Below are positions 41,307 through 55,756 of a stretch of DNA of 64,000 nucleotides, one piece after another. The stretch lies in the NCBI RefSeq assembly GCF_004323735.1, contig NZ_CP036455.1, forward strand, positions 3,777,101 to 3,841,100, in the 5' to 3' direction. Each line of letters starts with the position of its first letter. Position 1 is the stretch's first letter. The translations under genes and the position numbers were made by a program. Below the pieces are notes generated by a model that was not told the DNA's origin, searched no databases, and saw only the letters and a program-made list of their open reading frames with translations. This DNA is from Streptomonospora litoralis (GTDB lineage: Bacteria; Actinomycetota; Actinomycetes; Streptosporangiales; Streptosporangiaceae).

Positions 41307-41735
41307 TCACGGGGCACCGGGCAGGCCGAGGCTGCGCAGCAGATGGGCGTAGATGCCGTCGTCCCAGGAAAGTTCGGCGGGCAGCACGTCGAACTCCCGG
41401 ACCTCCTCGGTCTCGAAATCTCCGTTCAGCGGTCCGCGCGCGGCCACCTGGGCGTGCGTGACGACCGTGGTGTGTCCGTTCGCAAGTACGTAGTAGCCGT
41501 CGACGTGGACTTCCCCGAGTTCCGCCCCCGCCTCCTCGCGCGCCTCGCGGCGCGCCGTGGCCTCGACGCCCTCGCCCGCTTCGGCGTGCCCTCCGGGGAA
41601 CTCCCAGGCGCGCCGCCGATGGCGCACCAGGACCGGCCGCTCACCGGCGAACAGCAGGCACACCACCGAGTCGTGGCGGGTCGGCACGCTCGCTAGATAC
41701 ACGGCGGCGCCGTTCAGCGGGGGATACGGTGTCAT
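41307..41735 (-). CDS. NUDIX hydrolase
   Basis: This 142-residue protein contains a Nudix box: G-x5-E-x7-REUxEExGU spanning GGHAEAGEGVEATARREA and the following REEAGAE. It should hydrolyse a nucleoside-diphosphate-linked compound such as an oxidised nucleotide. ATG 41735 gives the family-size protein; a 220-codon upstream extension in the same frame is not coding. A good minus-strand promoter lies at 41887-41915, divergent from nhaA. Confidence 0.9.
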   Translation of the reverse strand: MTPYPPLNGAAVYLASVPTRHDSVVCLLFAGERPVLVRHRRRAWEFPGGHAEAGEGVEATARREAREEAGAELGEVHVDGYYVLANGHTTVVTHAQVAARGPLNGDFETEEVREFDVLPAELSWDDGIYAHLLRSLGLPGAP

Positions 41736-42072
41736 CGGGTCGGACCTCGTCGTCGGCGGACACGGCGATCGGCCTCCGCCCGAGTGCGGTAGCGCCCGGC
41801 TCCGGTGCCCGCCCCGACATAGGGTGCGCGGCGCGCCCGCGCCGCGGCCGAGGTGTCCGCCCCGGTGAAGGCCGTGCAATCGTATTCTCATACAATTCAG
41901 GAACCCCCTGTTCAACCGGGCTAGCACAACTCGGATGAACTGGGATGACTTGGACAGATGCCGCGTCATACGGCAAGGTTGTCCAGGCGAAGTCGCAACG
42001 ACACGCATGGTGTGCCGGGAAGTCTGGTCGGCGGTGTGCTGCAACGCGTAGAGACGACTCGGGAGTTCGACC
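41736..42072. other. NUDIX-nhaA divergent promoter region
   Basis: These 337 bp separate two divergent genes. The stretch near 41880-41960 is AT-richer than its surroundings and holds the NUDIX promoter. The nhaA promoter could not be fixed. No gene or repeat was seen. Confidence 0.5.
41887..41915 (-). promoter_or_regulatory. Promoter for the NUDIX gene
   Basis: On the minus strand, -35 TTGAAC (41915-41910) and -10 TATGAG (41892-41887) are separated by 17 nt, in the AT-richest part of the divergent region. Confidence 0.5.
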
Positions 42073-43320
42073 ATGGTGACGAAGACGGGCGTGCGCGCGC
42101 TCGCCGACGCCCTCCGCAAGGATGCCGTAGGCGGTTTTCTACTGATCGGCGCCGCCCTCGTGGCGCTCGTCTGGGCCAATTCGCCCTGGTCGGGACTGTA
42201 CGAGGCCATCCGCGGCTTCGAGTTCGGCCCGTCCGCGCCGCTGCACCTGGACCTGAGCATGGAGGCCTGGGCCGCCGACGGCGTCCTCGCGCTCTTCTTC
42301 TTCATCATCGGCGCCGAACTCAAACAGGAGTTCGTCCACGGTGAGCTGCGCAACCCGCGCCGCGCCATGCTGCCCATCGTCGCGGCAGCCGGCGGCATGA
42401 TCGTGCCGGCCTTGGTCTACACCGGCTTCAACCTCACCAACCCCGAGGGCCTGTCCGGCTGGGGCATCCCCATGGCCACCGACATCGCCTTCGCACTGGC
42501 CATCCTGGCTATCATCGGCAGGCACCTGCCGCCGGCCCTGCGCACGTTCCTGCTGACGCTGGCCATCGTGGACGACCTCGGCGCGATCCTCGTCATCGCC
42601 GTCTTCTACACCGACGACCTGCATTTCCTCTCCCTGATCGGCGCGCTGGCGCTGCTGGTGGTCTTCGGCTACCTCCAGCGCGGCAAAGGGTTCGCCGCCG
42701 CCCTGGACCGCTCTTCGGTGCCCAACTGGATCGTCTACGTGCCGCTGGCGTTTCTGATCTGGGCGCTGATGCACGAGAGCGGTGTGCACGCGACCATCGC
42801 CGGTGTGGCCATGGGCATGCTGATGCGCACCACCATCGCCGAGGGCGAGCACGAGTCGCCGCTGCACCGCGCCGAGCACATGCTGCGCCCCTACTCCACG
42901 GGCCTGGCCCTGCCGATCTTCGCGCTCATGTCGGCCGGGGTGGCCTTCGGCGGCCTCAGCCAACTGATCACCGACACCGTCGCGCTGGGCGTCTTCTTCG
43001 GCCTCGTAGTCGGCAAGCTCGTCGGCATCGTGGGAGGTGCCTGGATCACCACCCGGCTCACCCGCGCCGAACTCAACCCCACCCTGAGCTGGTGGGACAT
43101 CGCCGGCATGTCGGTGCTCGCCGGAATCGGTTTCACGGTGTCCCTGCTGATCACCGAACTCGCCTTCCCAGGCGGGCAGGCCATGCTGGAGAACGCCAAG
43201 GGCGGTGTGCTGCTGGCGTCCCTGGCGGCGACGATCCTCTCCGCCGGCGTACTCGGCTGGCGCAGCGCGCACTACCGGCGCACCCAGGAGTCCGACGAGG
43301 TCGGGGCGCGCGAAACCTGA
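42073..43320 (+). CDS. nhaA: Na+/H+ antiporter NhaA
   Basis: NhaA exchanges two H+ for one Na+ and protects against sodium and alkaline stress. The 415-residue protein has about twelve hydrophobic segments and the paired aspartates in TLAIVDDLGAILVIAVFYTDD, with GIPMATDIAFALAIL just before. Length is typical. ATG 42073 has GGGAG upstream. It is monocistronic and divergent from the NUDIX gene. Confidence 0.97.
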   Translation: MVTKTGVRALADALRKDAVGGFLLIGAALVALVWANSPWSGLYEAIRGFEFGPSAPLHLDLSMEAWAADGVLALFFFIIGAELKQEFVHGELRNPRRAMLPIVAAAGGMIVPALVYTGFNLTNPEGLSGWGIPMATDIAFALAILAIIGRHLPPALRTFLLTLAIVDDLGAILVIAVFYTDDLHFLSLIGALALLVVFGYLQRGKGFAAALDRSSVPNWIVYVPLAFLIWALMHESGVHATIAGVAMGMLMRTTIAEGEHESPLHRAEHMLRPYSTGLALPIFALMSAGVAFGGLSQLITDTVALGVFFGLVVGKLVGIVGGAWITTRLTRAELNPTLSWWDIAGMSVLAGIGFTVSLLITELAFPGGQAMLENAKGGVLLASLAATILSAGVLGWRSAHYRRTQESDEVGARET

Positions 43321-43482
43321 GGTCGCACCGGGTCGGCGGCTGCGTCGGCACGGCGCCCCCGCACACTGAGCAGGGCGCATGCCGGTGGCCAGCACTTATG
43401 GGATGAATGGCCAGGCGGTATTGGGGTACCTTGACCGTATTCCGCCCGCCGCCCCCGCGCCTTCTCTCGGAGGATCCGACCG

Positions 43483-44697
43483 ATGCCTTCCGGCCGCCCG
43501 GCCGCCAGCACCCGCCGCGAGGCCGGGGTGCCACGGCCGGGCGCGCTGCGGCGCATCGGCGCCTTGATCCTGCTGGCGGTGCTGGCACCGACCGGCTGCG
43601 GAGCCCCCGTGCAGGCCGACGGGCCCGGCGTCATCGAGACCGTCGCGGGCACCGGCGAGCCCGGGTGGCTCGGCGGCGGTTACTCCGGCGACGCCGGCGA
43701 CGCCGAGAACGCACGCCTGAATGCGCCCCACGCCCTGACGTTCTCCGCCGACGGCACCCTCTACATCGCCGACAACGACAACAACCGGATCCGCAGCATC
43801 GACCCCGACAGCGGCACCATCAACACGGTCGCCGGCGGCGGGAGCAAGGACTGGGCGCGGGCCGAAAGCGCCACCGCCGCCGCCCTGCCGCCGGTCACCG
43901 ATCTCGCGGTCGGCGCCTACGGCGACACCCTCTACATCGCCTCGATGCTGGAGAACCAGGTGGCCGCGGTCGACCTTACCGAAGGCAGCTTGCGGATACT
44001 CGCGGGCCGCGAGGACGGCGGCGCGGCCGATGTGAAACCGCGCCGGATGGAGCGCCTGAACGGGCTGTGGTGGCCGACCGGCGTCGACGTGGGACCCGAC
44101 GGGACCCTCTTCATCGCCGACAGCGGCAACGGCCGCATCGTGGCGGTCGGCCACCACAAGACGCGGGGCGAGGGACCCCCCGACCCACAGCACGTGCGGG
44201 TGGTCGCCGGCACCGGTACGAAGACGCCCGACGGCGCCGACGGCGGCAACGGCGGACCCGCCACACAGGCGTCGTTCCGGGAACTGGGACGCCTCGCCGT
44301 CGACAGCGACGGTTCCATCTACTTCGTCGACAGCCCTCGCGGCCTGCGCAAGGTCGACGGTTACGAACACACCGTCACCGACGCATGGCGCCCGCGGCTG
44401 CCGCGGCGCCCCGAGGCGCTGGCCATCGATCCGCGCGAGAACACCCTGTTCGCCGCCGACGCGTCAGGCAACCGCGTGCTCGCCTTCGTACCAGGTCGGC
44501 GCTCGCCCGTCATCGTCGCCGGCACCGGTGCGCAGGGCTTCACCGGCGACGGCGGCCCCGCCGCCCGGGCCAGACTCGACTCCCCCAGCGGCGTCGCCGT
44601 GAGTCCCTCGGGGGACCTCTACATCGCCGACACCAACAACCACCGCATCAGGGTCGTCCACGACGTACGCGCCACGATCGACCACCCGCCGACCTGA
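43483..44697 (+). CDS. NHL-repeat beta-propeller lipoprotein
   Basis: This 404-residue protein has an N-terminal signal with a lipobox-like LAPTGC (Cys near 39), so it is probably anchored on the outer face of the plasma membrane. Several NHL repeats follow, recognisable as DGTLYIADNDNNRIR, DGTLFIADSGNGRIV and SGDLYIADTNNHRIRVV, with GDGGPA-type turns between. Such beta-propellers bind proteins or carbohydrates; no catalytic site is visible. ATG 43483 has GGAGG upstream. It converges on the TPR gene. Confidence 0.9.
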   Translation: MPSGRPAASTRREAGVPRPGALRRIGALILLAVLAPTGCGAPVQADGPGVIETVAGTGEPGWLGGGYSGDAGDAENARLNAPHALTFSADGTLYIADNDNNRIRSIDPDSGTINTVAGGGSKDWARAESATAAALPPVTDLAVGAYGDTLYIASMLENQVAAVDLTEGSLRILAGREDGGAADVKPRRMERLNGLWWPTGVDVGPDGTLFIADSGNGRIVAVGHHKTRGEGPPDPQHVRVVAGTGTKTPDGADGGNGGPATQASFRELGRLAVDSDGSIYFVDSPRGLRKVDGYEHTVTDAWRPRLPRRPEALAIDPRENTLFAADASGNRVLAFVPGRRSPVIVAGTGAQGFTGDGGPAARARLDSPSGVAVSPSGDLYIADTNNHRIRVVHDVRATIDHPPT

Positions 44698-44898
44698 GCG
44701 GCGCCTGTCGCGAGCGCCGCGGAGCCGACGCGCGCAATCCACTCGACCTGTCGCGTCGGCCGGCGTCCAGCGTTCGTGCATCCATGGGCTCATCGTCACC
44801 GATCGCGGCTGAAAACACCCCCGGTATCCGGCGCACGGCAGAACCGTGCCGGGCTCGCCGCGAAGGCAGCCCAACAGCGAGGGATCCGCCCCGCCGGG

Positions 44899-46404
44899 TC
44901 AGGAGCCGGTTCCGGCGTCCTCTTCCGGGGATCCGGCATCCCGCTCGGTGCCGACGGCCGCCGACCGCTCGTGCCCGGTCTGCGGCACAGAAGCGGGCCC
45001 GCCGGGGGAACCGCTCGCATGTTCGGTTACGTCGTCCCCGTCGGGGTCCGAGGAAGCCCGGGCCCGGCTGTAGTCGGCCGCGTCGGCGCCGCCTTCCTCG
45101 TCTTCGCCTGCCGCGGACGATGCCGACTGGTCGGACACCCCCGGACTCTCATCAGACCGCTCGGGCTCCTCGCCCGTGAAGAGGTCCTCGGCATCGGTCC
45201 AGACGACGTCCTCTCCGACGTCGACGATCTGGACACCCTCCATCTCCGCCAAGCGCTCGTCGGCGTCGGTCAGCGACTCCCGGTCTACCGAGGAGGCGCG
45301 GGCGAAGTACTCGCGGGCGTCCTTCCTGCGCCCGACTTCCAGGCAGGCGTCCGCGTAGGCGTAGAACAGGCGCGCCACCCACGGACGGGCCCGCCGCTCC
45401 TTCAGCTCGGGCACTTGCAGCTCGACGACGGCCGCCTCGGGCTGCCCGAGGTCGCGTCGGGCTCCGGCGGCGACGATGCGCAGTTCGATCCGGCTCTCGG
45501 TGGGGAGGTCGGCGGCGGCGGGGTCCCGGACGATCTCCAGCGCCCGCTCCGGGCGCCCCAGGCCGCGTTCACAGTCGGCGATCACCGCGAGAAAGTCGTC
45601 GCGTCCGGTCATGCGCCTGGCCGCACGGAGATCCGAGAGGGCTTCCTGCCACTTGCCGACGGTGTATGCGGCGATGCCCGCGGACTCGCGCACGACACCC
45701 ATCCGGGAGGCTCGGCGACGGGCGAAGGCGGCGTGCTCGTAGGCGCGTTCCGGTTCCTCGTCCAGGAGCCGACCGGCCGCCACCATGTGCCGTCCGACGA
45801 CCTCGGCGAGGGACTTCGGGAGACTCAGCAGCTCATCGCGGACATCCGAATCGAGCTGGTCGAAGGAGACGTCGTCGGGCAATGCAGGGCCCACCTCGCG
45901 AGGTTCCCGCTGCTGCCGGCCCTCCGAACCGCCTTGGCCGCCCCGGCCGCCGCCCGGTCCGCGCTGAGGACGGCCGCCGCCGTCCCGGCGGTCCCGCTCG
46001 GAGCGACCACCGAAACGGCGGTCCTGCGACCGGCCACCGGACCGGTTGTCCTTGCGGCGGTCACCGTCGCCCCGGGATTGGCTCCCACGCTCATCCCGCT
46101 GGGCTCCGCCTTCGCGACGCGGTCGGCCGGAGCCGCCGCCGCTGTCACCGCGGCGTCCGGATCCGCCACCGGACGAGCCGCCGAACCGGCCGGACCCCCG
46201 GCCGCCTCCGCCCCCGTCGCCTCTGCCTCCGCCGTCGCGCCCGCCGCGGAAGCCGCCGGAACGACCGCCGCCGCGCGCGCCTCCGGAACGGGGGCGCCCC
46301 CCGTTGCCCGCGCCTCGGCCGCCGCTCGGACCACCGGACCCGTGGCCGCCTCCAGAGTTGCGTGCTCCCGAGCCGTCCCGGCTCCCGCGGCTGTCGTCAC
46401 TCAT
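44899..46404 (-). CDS. RGG-rich tetratricopeptide-repeat protein
   Basis: This 501-residue protein has three parts. Residues 1-170 are an Arg/Gly/Ser/Asp disordered region with RGG/RGS-type motifs (ARGGGRSGGFRGGRDGGGRG). Residues about 175-395 are helical repeats of TPR type (ERAYEHAAFARRRASRMGVV, KWQEALSDLRAARRM, then ARLFYAYADACLEVGRRKDA). The C-terminal 100 residues are acidic. RGG regions bind RNA and drive condensation in eukaryotes; TPRs bind proteins. The gene is transcribed away from the rrn operon on the same strand, so an RNA or ribosome-related role is an attractive but unproven idea. The start is ATG 46404. Confidence 0.85.
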   Translation of the reverse strand: MSDDSRGSRDGSGARNSGGGHGSGGPSGGRGAGNGGRPRSGGARGGGRSGGFRGGRDGGGRGDGGGGGRGSGRFGGSSGGGSGRRGDSGGGSGRPRREGGAQRDERGSQSRGDGDRRKDNRSGGRSQDRRFGGRSERDRRDGGGRPQRGPGGGRGGQGGSEGRQQREPREVGPALPDDVSFDQLDSDVRDELLSLPKSLAEVVGRHMVAAGRLLDEEPERAYEHAAFARRRASRMGVVRESAGIAAYTVGKWQEALSDLRAARRMTGRDDFLAVIADCERGLGRPERALEIVRDPAAADLPTESRIELRIVAAGARRDLGQPEAAVVELQVPELKERRARPWVARLFYAYADACLEVGRRKDAREYFARASSVDRESLTDADERLAEMEGVQIVDVGEDVVWTDAEDLFTGEEPERSDESPGVSDQSASSAAGEDEEGGADAADYSRARASSDPDGDDVTEHASGSPGGPASVPQTGHERSAAVGTERDAGSPEEDAGTGS

Positions 46405-47111
46405 GCTTCCGTCCGTAAACAGTAAAAGCGCTGCCACTCTCCAGTAGCAGCGCGTTGTTCATCCCAGGTATCCCACTCTACCGGCATACCGGCGGCGCAA
46501 CCGACCTCGACAGCCCCCGTCCTACCTCTGGGCAACCCACAGGTGCCGCTGAGACCGCTCTAGTCGGGTGCACATGTGCGCACCCGCGTCCTGCCCAAGG
46601 CGGGATCACTCATCTGCCGGTGATGGAGGCGAAGACCGCGTTCGGGAACCGTCCGCCGACCCGGTAAGCCCGAACAGCGCCCTCGCCGGCCTGCTCACCG
46701 CCTCGCCGACGCGTTCCGCCGTTGAACTCCCAGATGACCCCGCGTATCGACACCTGTACGTGCACCCGGCTACCTTCCTGCCCTTCTTCCGACGGTGAAG
46801 CCGGAAGGCCTTCCCTTGCGGGTCGACGCCGCTCCTCCGACCGGCTACCGGACTCCCAGAATGCTGCATTCCGTTTCCACTGGGATTCAGCCGACCCGGA
46901 AACGGAATCATCGGGAATACTGCGGCTCTTCCGACGCTGATGACGGTACAGCAAGAGGCGCCCGCGCGAGGCGGTTTTCGTCGACTTAGGCCTGTGAACC
47001 GCCGCAGGGAACCAGGAGTGCAGGCGCCTTATCGAGCCGATGCCTGTTCCGGCAGCACCCGGGGGTGGATCTCCTGTCCAGCGTCTCATTATACGGACTG
47101 GTTTCGGGCAT
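46405..47111. other. Spacer between rrn terminator and TPR gene
   Basis: These 707 bp hold one possible small gene (46610-46765) and otherwise nothing I recognise. The TPR promoter should lie near 46420-46560. Confidence 0.45.
46610..46765 (-). CDS. Possible 51-residue protein
   Basis: A GTG at 46765 with AGGAAGG 7 nt upstream opens a 51-residue reading ending RFPNAVFASITGR. It starts VHVQVSIRGVIWEFNGGTRR, which alternates hydrophobic and polar residues like a beta strand. Third-position GC is only moderately high. No family is recognised. It may be a real small protein or chance. Confidence 0.3.
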   Translation of the reverse strand: MHVQVSIRGVIWEFNGGTRRRGGEQAGEGAVRAYRVGGRFPNAVFASITGR

Positions 47112-47149
47112 AAAAAATGGGGGGCTCCGCCGAAACGGAACCCCCCACC
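47112..47149 (-). terminator. Intrinsic terminator of the rrn operon
   Basis: On the minus strand, GGGGGGTTCCG pairs with CGGAGCCCCCC around a short loop and is followed by ATTTTTTA. It is the clearest Rho-independent terminator in the window and lies just past 5S rRNA. Confidence 0.9.
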
Positions 47150-47159
47150 AAAAGAAATG

Positions 47160-47277
47160 CGGCGGCAACCTACTCTCCCACCCCCACCATGGAGGCAGTA
47201 CCATCGGCGCAAAGAGACTTAACGACCGGGTTCGGAAAGAGACCGGGTGTGACCCTCCCGCTATCACCACCGCAAAC
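47160..47277 (-). rRNA. rrf: 5S ribosomal RNA
   Basis: About 118 nt on the minus strand read TTGCGGTGGTGATAGCGGG at the 5' end and GGGAGAGTAGGTTGCCGCC at the 3' end, the standard actinobacterial 5S ends. It follows 23S by about 75 nt and precedes the terminator. Ends are approximate to a few nt. Confidence 0.93.
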
Positions 47278-47352
47278 CAACACCCCACCCCACACACCAC
47301 AGCATGCGGAACAGGGAAAACCTGTGAACAATGTGCGCGAACACCCAGCATC

Positions 47353-52428
<5,076 letters not shown>

Positions 52429-52729
52429 GTTCGAACCCTGACACGACCCGGAAAACCACCCCGAACACGGGATGGGAACCCCGGGCCCATCAAAGGAACC
52501 CCGGAACCGCCACCCACCGCACAGGCAGGCCGGCTCCACGGGGCCAAAACAAACATGGCACATAAAAACAAACACGCGCTGTTGAGTTCTCAAGAAACAA
52601 CCGCTCATCCGGCACAAGCCCCGACCCGCAACCAGCGGACCCGCACAGGCTCTTCCCAAGAGACGGCATCTCCCCGCGACTCCGCGAGCGACAACCGAAT
52701 GCGCTCTGCAGAATCGCTTTTCTGCTTTG

Positions 52730-52758
52730 AATTTACCAGCTCTTCACGAGGCTGCCAA
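52730..52758 (-). promoter_or_regulatory. rrn promoter P2
   Basis: On the minus strand, -35 TTGGCA (52758-52753) and -10 TAAATT (52735-52730) are separated by exactly 17 nt, about 300 bp before mature 16S, in an AT-rich stretch. Confidence 0.65.
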
Positions 52759-52934
52759 ATCAGCTGCCGATCGAAGCCGGTCCATTCTCATCAGCATCTG
52801 ATCCGCTGCGAAAGCGGATCGAATACTTTGAGGTTACCAGGCACCCGGAGTGCGTGTGCCTTGATCACCTGAACATCGAATGCGGTCAGGTTCGTAGGAC
52901 TTGCGGTCGTTCACCGAGCCGCATCGACCTGCTT

Positions 52935-52963
52935 ACGATAGGTTCCGCGCACGGAAACGTCAA
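52935..52963 (-). promoter_or_regulatory. rrn promoter P1
   Basis: On the minus strand, -35 TTGACG (52963-52958) and -10 TATCGT (52940-52935) are separated by 17 nt, about 500 bp before mature 16S. It is a near-consensus housekeeping promoter. Confidence 0.7.
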
Positions 52964-53284
52964 ATCGTCCGGTTGCGCCGACTGCGGCGCCCACCTCGGC
53001 CGGGCCGGGGTGATCGGAGGGCGATCCAGACGCCGGATCCGTGCTCACGCGACCCACTGTCTCACCATCGGCTGGTCACCGGGGCCGCGCGGTAGGTCAA
53101 GTCATTCTGTTGCACCCAGGGTCCTGCCCCTGAGGTACACCTGCTAAACACATCGGCTGATCGGATTGTTCCGCCGTCCGCAGGCCGCATGCGTCTCGTC
53201 GGCTGCCTCCCCCGCGCGGATTGCTGCGGACATCACGATACGGCGGGCCGCCCCGCGGGCGCTTGCCTGCCCGACGCAACAGAC

Positions 53285-53316
53285 GGGGCGGGGCAGGTAT
53301 GCGGTGCCCCGGCCCC
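53285..53316 (-). terminator. Hairpin after tyrS
   Basis: GGGGCGGGGCA (53285-53295) pairs with TGCCCCGGCCCC (53305-53316), with one bulged base and a 9-nt loop, about 50 nt past the tyrS stop and upstream of the rrn promoters. Confidence 0.6.
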
Positions 53317-53367
53317 GCCGGAGCGCCGGCTCGGCCGATGCACCCAGCGGGCGGAGGTACGAGGTAC

Positions 53368-54672
53368 TCAGCCCTCGGCGAGGATCACTCCGCCGACGTT
53401 GCGCTTGCCACGCCGCAGCACGAGGTAGCGCCCGTGCAGCAGCTCGTCCGCACCGACGCGGGCATCGACGTCGGTGATCTTGGCGTTGTTCAGGTACGCC
53501 CCGCCTTCCTGGATGGTGCGCCGGGCCGCGGATTTGCTCGGCACCAGGCCCGCGCCCGCCAACAGGTCCACCACCGGTGGCAGGTCGGCCGCGGACCCGG
53601 CCGGCGAGGCGTTGGGCACCTCGGCGAGCGCCGCCCCCAGCGTCCGGGCGTCCAGCGCGGCGAGGTCGCCCTGTCCGAACAAGGCGCGGCTGGCTTCGAC
53701 GACCTTGCGGCACTCCGCCTCGCCGTGCACCAGCGTGGTCAGCTCCTCGGCGAGCGCCCGCTGAGCCGCCCGCGCCGCCGGGCGCTCCTCGGTCGAGCGC
53801 GCCAGCTCCTCGATCTCCTCGCGCCCGCGGAAGCTGAAGAACCGCAGGTAGCGCACCACGTCGCGGTCGTCGGCGTTGAACCAGAACTGGTAGAAGGCGT
53901 ACGGGCTAGTCAGCTCGCTGTCGAGCCACACCGTCCCCGATTCCGTCTTGCCGAACTTGCTGCCGTCGCTCTTGGTGAGCAGGTTGGTGGTCAACCCGTG
54001 TGCGGGGCCGTGCGGCTCGTTGCCCTCGACTCGGCGGACCAGGTCGAGGCCGGCCGTGATGTTGCCCCACTGGTCGGTGCCGCCGATCTGCAGAGTGCAC
54101 CCGTGCCGGCGGTACAGCTCGACGTAGTCGTAGGACTGCAGCAGCACGTAGCTGAACTCGGTGTAGCTCATACCCTCGCCGTCGAGGCGGCGGCGCACGA
54201 TCTCGCGGGCGAGCATCTGGTTGACGCTGAAGTGTTTGCCGACGTCGCGCAGCAGTTCGATGGCGCTCATGGCGCCCAACCACTCGCCGTTGTCGACCAG
54301 CACGGCGTCAGTGGACTCAGGCGCGTTCCCCTCGGGCGTGAACCGCAGAAACGCCGAGAGCTGGCGGCCGAGGATGTGCACCCACTGCCCGACGATCTCC
54401 GCGGAGTTCAGCGTGCGCTCGGCGCCGGGCTTGGGGTCGCCGATGAGGCCCGTCCCGCCGCCGACGAGGGCGATCGGCCGATGCCCCGCCCGCTGGAACC
54501 GGGCCAGTGTGAGGACCTGGGTGAGGTGTCCCACATGCAGGCTGCCGGCGGTGGGGTCGAAGCCGCAATAGACGGTGACCGGGCCATCGGCGAGTGCCTT
54601 GCGGAGTTCGTCAAGGTCGGTGGTCTGCGCGAGGAGTCCGCGCCAGTCGAGTTCGTCGATGATGTCGGTCAC
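53368..54672 (-). CDS. tyrS: Tyrosyl-tRNA synthetase
   Basis: TyrS charges tRNA-Tyr. The 434-residue class I synthetase has the HIGH-type motif [11 protein letters not shown] near 46-56, KMSKS-type KFGKTES in [12 protein letters not shown], the tyrosine-site [14 protein letters not shown] segment, and a C-terminal S4 RNA-binding domain ([19 protein letters not shown]). I start at GTG 54672, preceded by GGAAAG. The open frame runs 84 codons further but is low-complexity. It is transcribed toward the rrn operon on the same strand. No T-box leader was recognised. Confidence 0.97.
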   Translation of the reverse strand: MTDIIDELDWRGLLAQTTDLDELRKALADGPVTVYCGFDPTAGSLHVGHLTQVLTLARFQRAGHRPIALVGGGTGLIGDPKPGAERTLNSAEIVGQWVHILGRQLSAFLRFTPEGNAPESTDAVLVDNGEWLGAMSAIELLRDVGKHFSVNQMLAREIVRRRLDGEGMSYTEFSYVLLQSYDYVELYRRHGCTLQIGGTDQWGNITAGLDLVRRVEGNEPHGPAHGLTTNLLTKSDGSKFGKTESGTVWLDSELTSPYAFYQFWFNADDRDVVRYLRFFSFRGREEIEELARSTEERPAARAAQRALAEELTTLVHGEAECRKVVEASRALFGQGDLAALDARTLGAALAEVPNASPAGSAADLPPVVDLLAGAGLVPSKSAARRTIQEGGAYLNNAKITDVDARVGADELLHGRYLVLRRGKRNVGGVILAEG

Positions 54673-54838
54673 GGTCGTCTTTCCGTCGTCGGGCCCCGCG
54701 CCGGAGGACGCGCGGCCGCCCTGGTCTGCGGGTGGACGCCATCCACCGTATCGGCTGCGCCCATCCGACGCCTCCGGGAATCCCCCGGGGCCCGGTCGCC
54801 GGGCCCTTGCGGCCGTCGCGGCGGATACGTGCGGCCCG

Positions 54839-54867
54839 TTGACACGCGAAGCTAATACAATTAGCTT
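54839..54867 (+). promoter_or_regulatory. Promoter of the hydrolase-TetR operon with palindromic operator
   Basis: A consensus -35 TTGACA (54839-54844) and a weaker -10 TAGCTT (54862-54867) are 17 nt apart. A 19-bp palindrome AAGCTAAT-ACA-ATTAGCTT (54849-54867) covers the spacer and -10, so a bound repressor would block polymerase. The TetR gene at 55749 is the likely source. Transcription should start near 54874-54875, exactly at an in-frame ATG (54875). Confidence 0.7.
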
Positions 54868-54922
54868 TTTGGCTATGGGTAAAAGCTCAACCACCGACCA
54901 CTCACTCCGCGAAGGAGTCCCC

Positions 54923-55756
54923 ATGCGGCACCTCCAGCGCCCCGACGGCCGAATCGCCTACGAGCTGCACAACCCCGAGACCACCGCCCCCCTGATCGTC
55001 TGCATCCCGGGCATGGGCGACGTCCGGGCCACGTACCGCCACCTCGCCCCCGCACTCTCCGCGGCCGGCTACCGCGTCGCCGTGATGGATCTGCGCGGCC
55101 ACGGCGACAGCGACATCTCCTTCACCGACTACTCGACCGTCGCCACGGCACACGACGCCGTCACGCTCATCGAGGAGCTGGGCGGCGGGCCCGCGCTGGT
55201 CGTCGGCAACTCGCTGGGCGGTACGGCCGCGGCCTGGGCGGCGGCGGTGCGCCCCGACCTCGTCGGCGGCCTCGTGCTGATCGCGGCTTTCCTCAGGGGC
55301 GAAGGCATGAGCGGCGTACAGGAGGCGTCCATGCGCGCGATGCTCCTGCGTCCGTGGGGCCCGTCCTTCGTCAGCCGCTACCTCGCGGGCCTGTTCAAAG
55401 GCGGCAAGGCTGCGGACCACGCCGATCACCTGGCCGCAATCCGCGCCCACTTGGCCCCACCGGAGCGCTACCGCGCGATCCGCAGGCTCGTAGAGAACGC
55501 CTTCCATCCGGTGCCCGCCCGCCTGGACGAAGTCGTCGCACCCGCGCTGGTGGTGATGGGCGAGTTGGACAGCGACTGGCCGGACCCCGCGGAAGAAGCC
55601 GCCTGGATGGCCGAGCGGCTCGGCGCGCGGCGGCTCATGCTCGCCGAGTCCGGCCACTACCCTCAGGCGCAGCAGGCGGAGGCCGTCGCCGAAGCCGTCC
55701 TCGACTTCGCCCGCACGGACGACGGCGCACCCGGAATGCCGCCTCCCCGTGCCTAG
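54923..55756 (+). CDS. Alpha/beta-hydrolase
   Basis: This 277-residue alpha/beta-hydrolase shows the nucleophile elbow [14 protein letters not shown] near 95-108 (Ser about 98), an acid candidate in [12 protein letters not shown] near 215, and the catalytic His in [11 protein letters not shown] near 243. The substrate is unknown; esters or lactones are plausible. ATG 54923 has GAAGGAG upstream. ATG 54875 would give 16 more residues from a leaderless mRNA. The 3' end overlaps the tetR start by 8 nt, so the two are co-expressed and probably regulated by the TetR protein's ligand, perhaps the hydrolase substrate or product. Confidence 0.9.
   Translation: MRHLQRPDGRIAYELHNPETTAPLIVCIPGMGDVRATYRHLAPALSAAGYRVAVMDLRGHGDSDISFTDYSTVATAHDAVTLIEELGGGPALVVGNSLGGTAAAWAAAVRPDLVGGLVLIAAFLRGEGMSGVQEASMRAMLLRPWGPSFVSRYLAGLFKGGKAADHADHLAAIRAHLAPPERYRAIRRLVENAFHPVPARLDEVVAPALVVMGELDSDWPDPAEEAAWMAERLGARRLMLAESGHYPQAQQAEAVAEAVLDFARTDDGAPGMPPPRA

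Larger units (their letters stand above)
52429..53367 (-). other. rrn promoter and leader region
   Basis: These 939 bp upstream of 16S contain two promoters (52730-52758 and 52935-52963), a leader element TTGAGAACTCAACAGCGCGT (minus strand, near 52575-52595) common in actinobacterial rrn leaders, and the tyrS terminator at 53285-53316. No tRNA was found. Confidence 0.7.
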
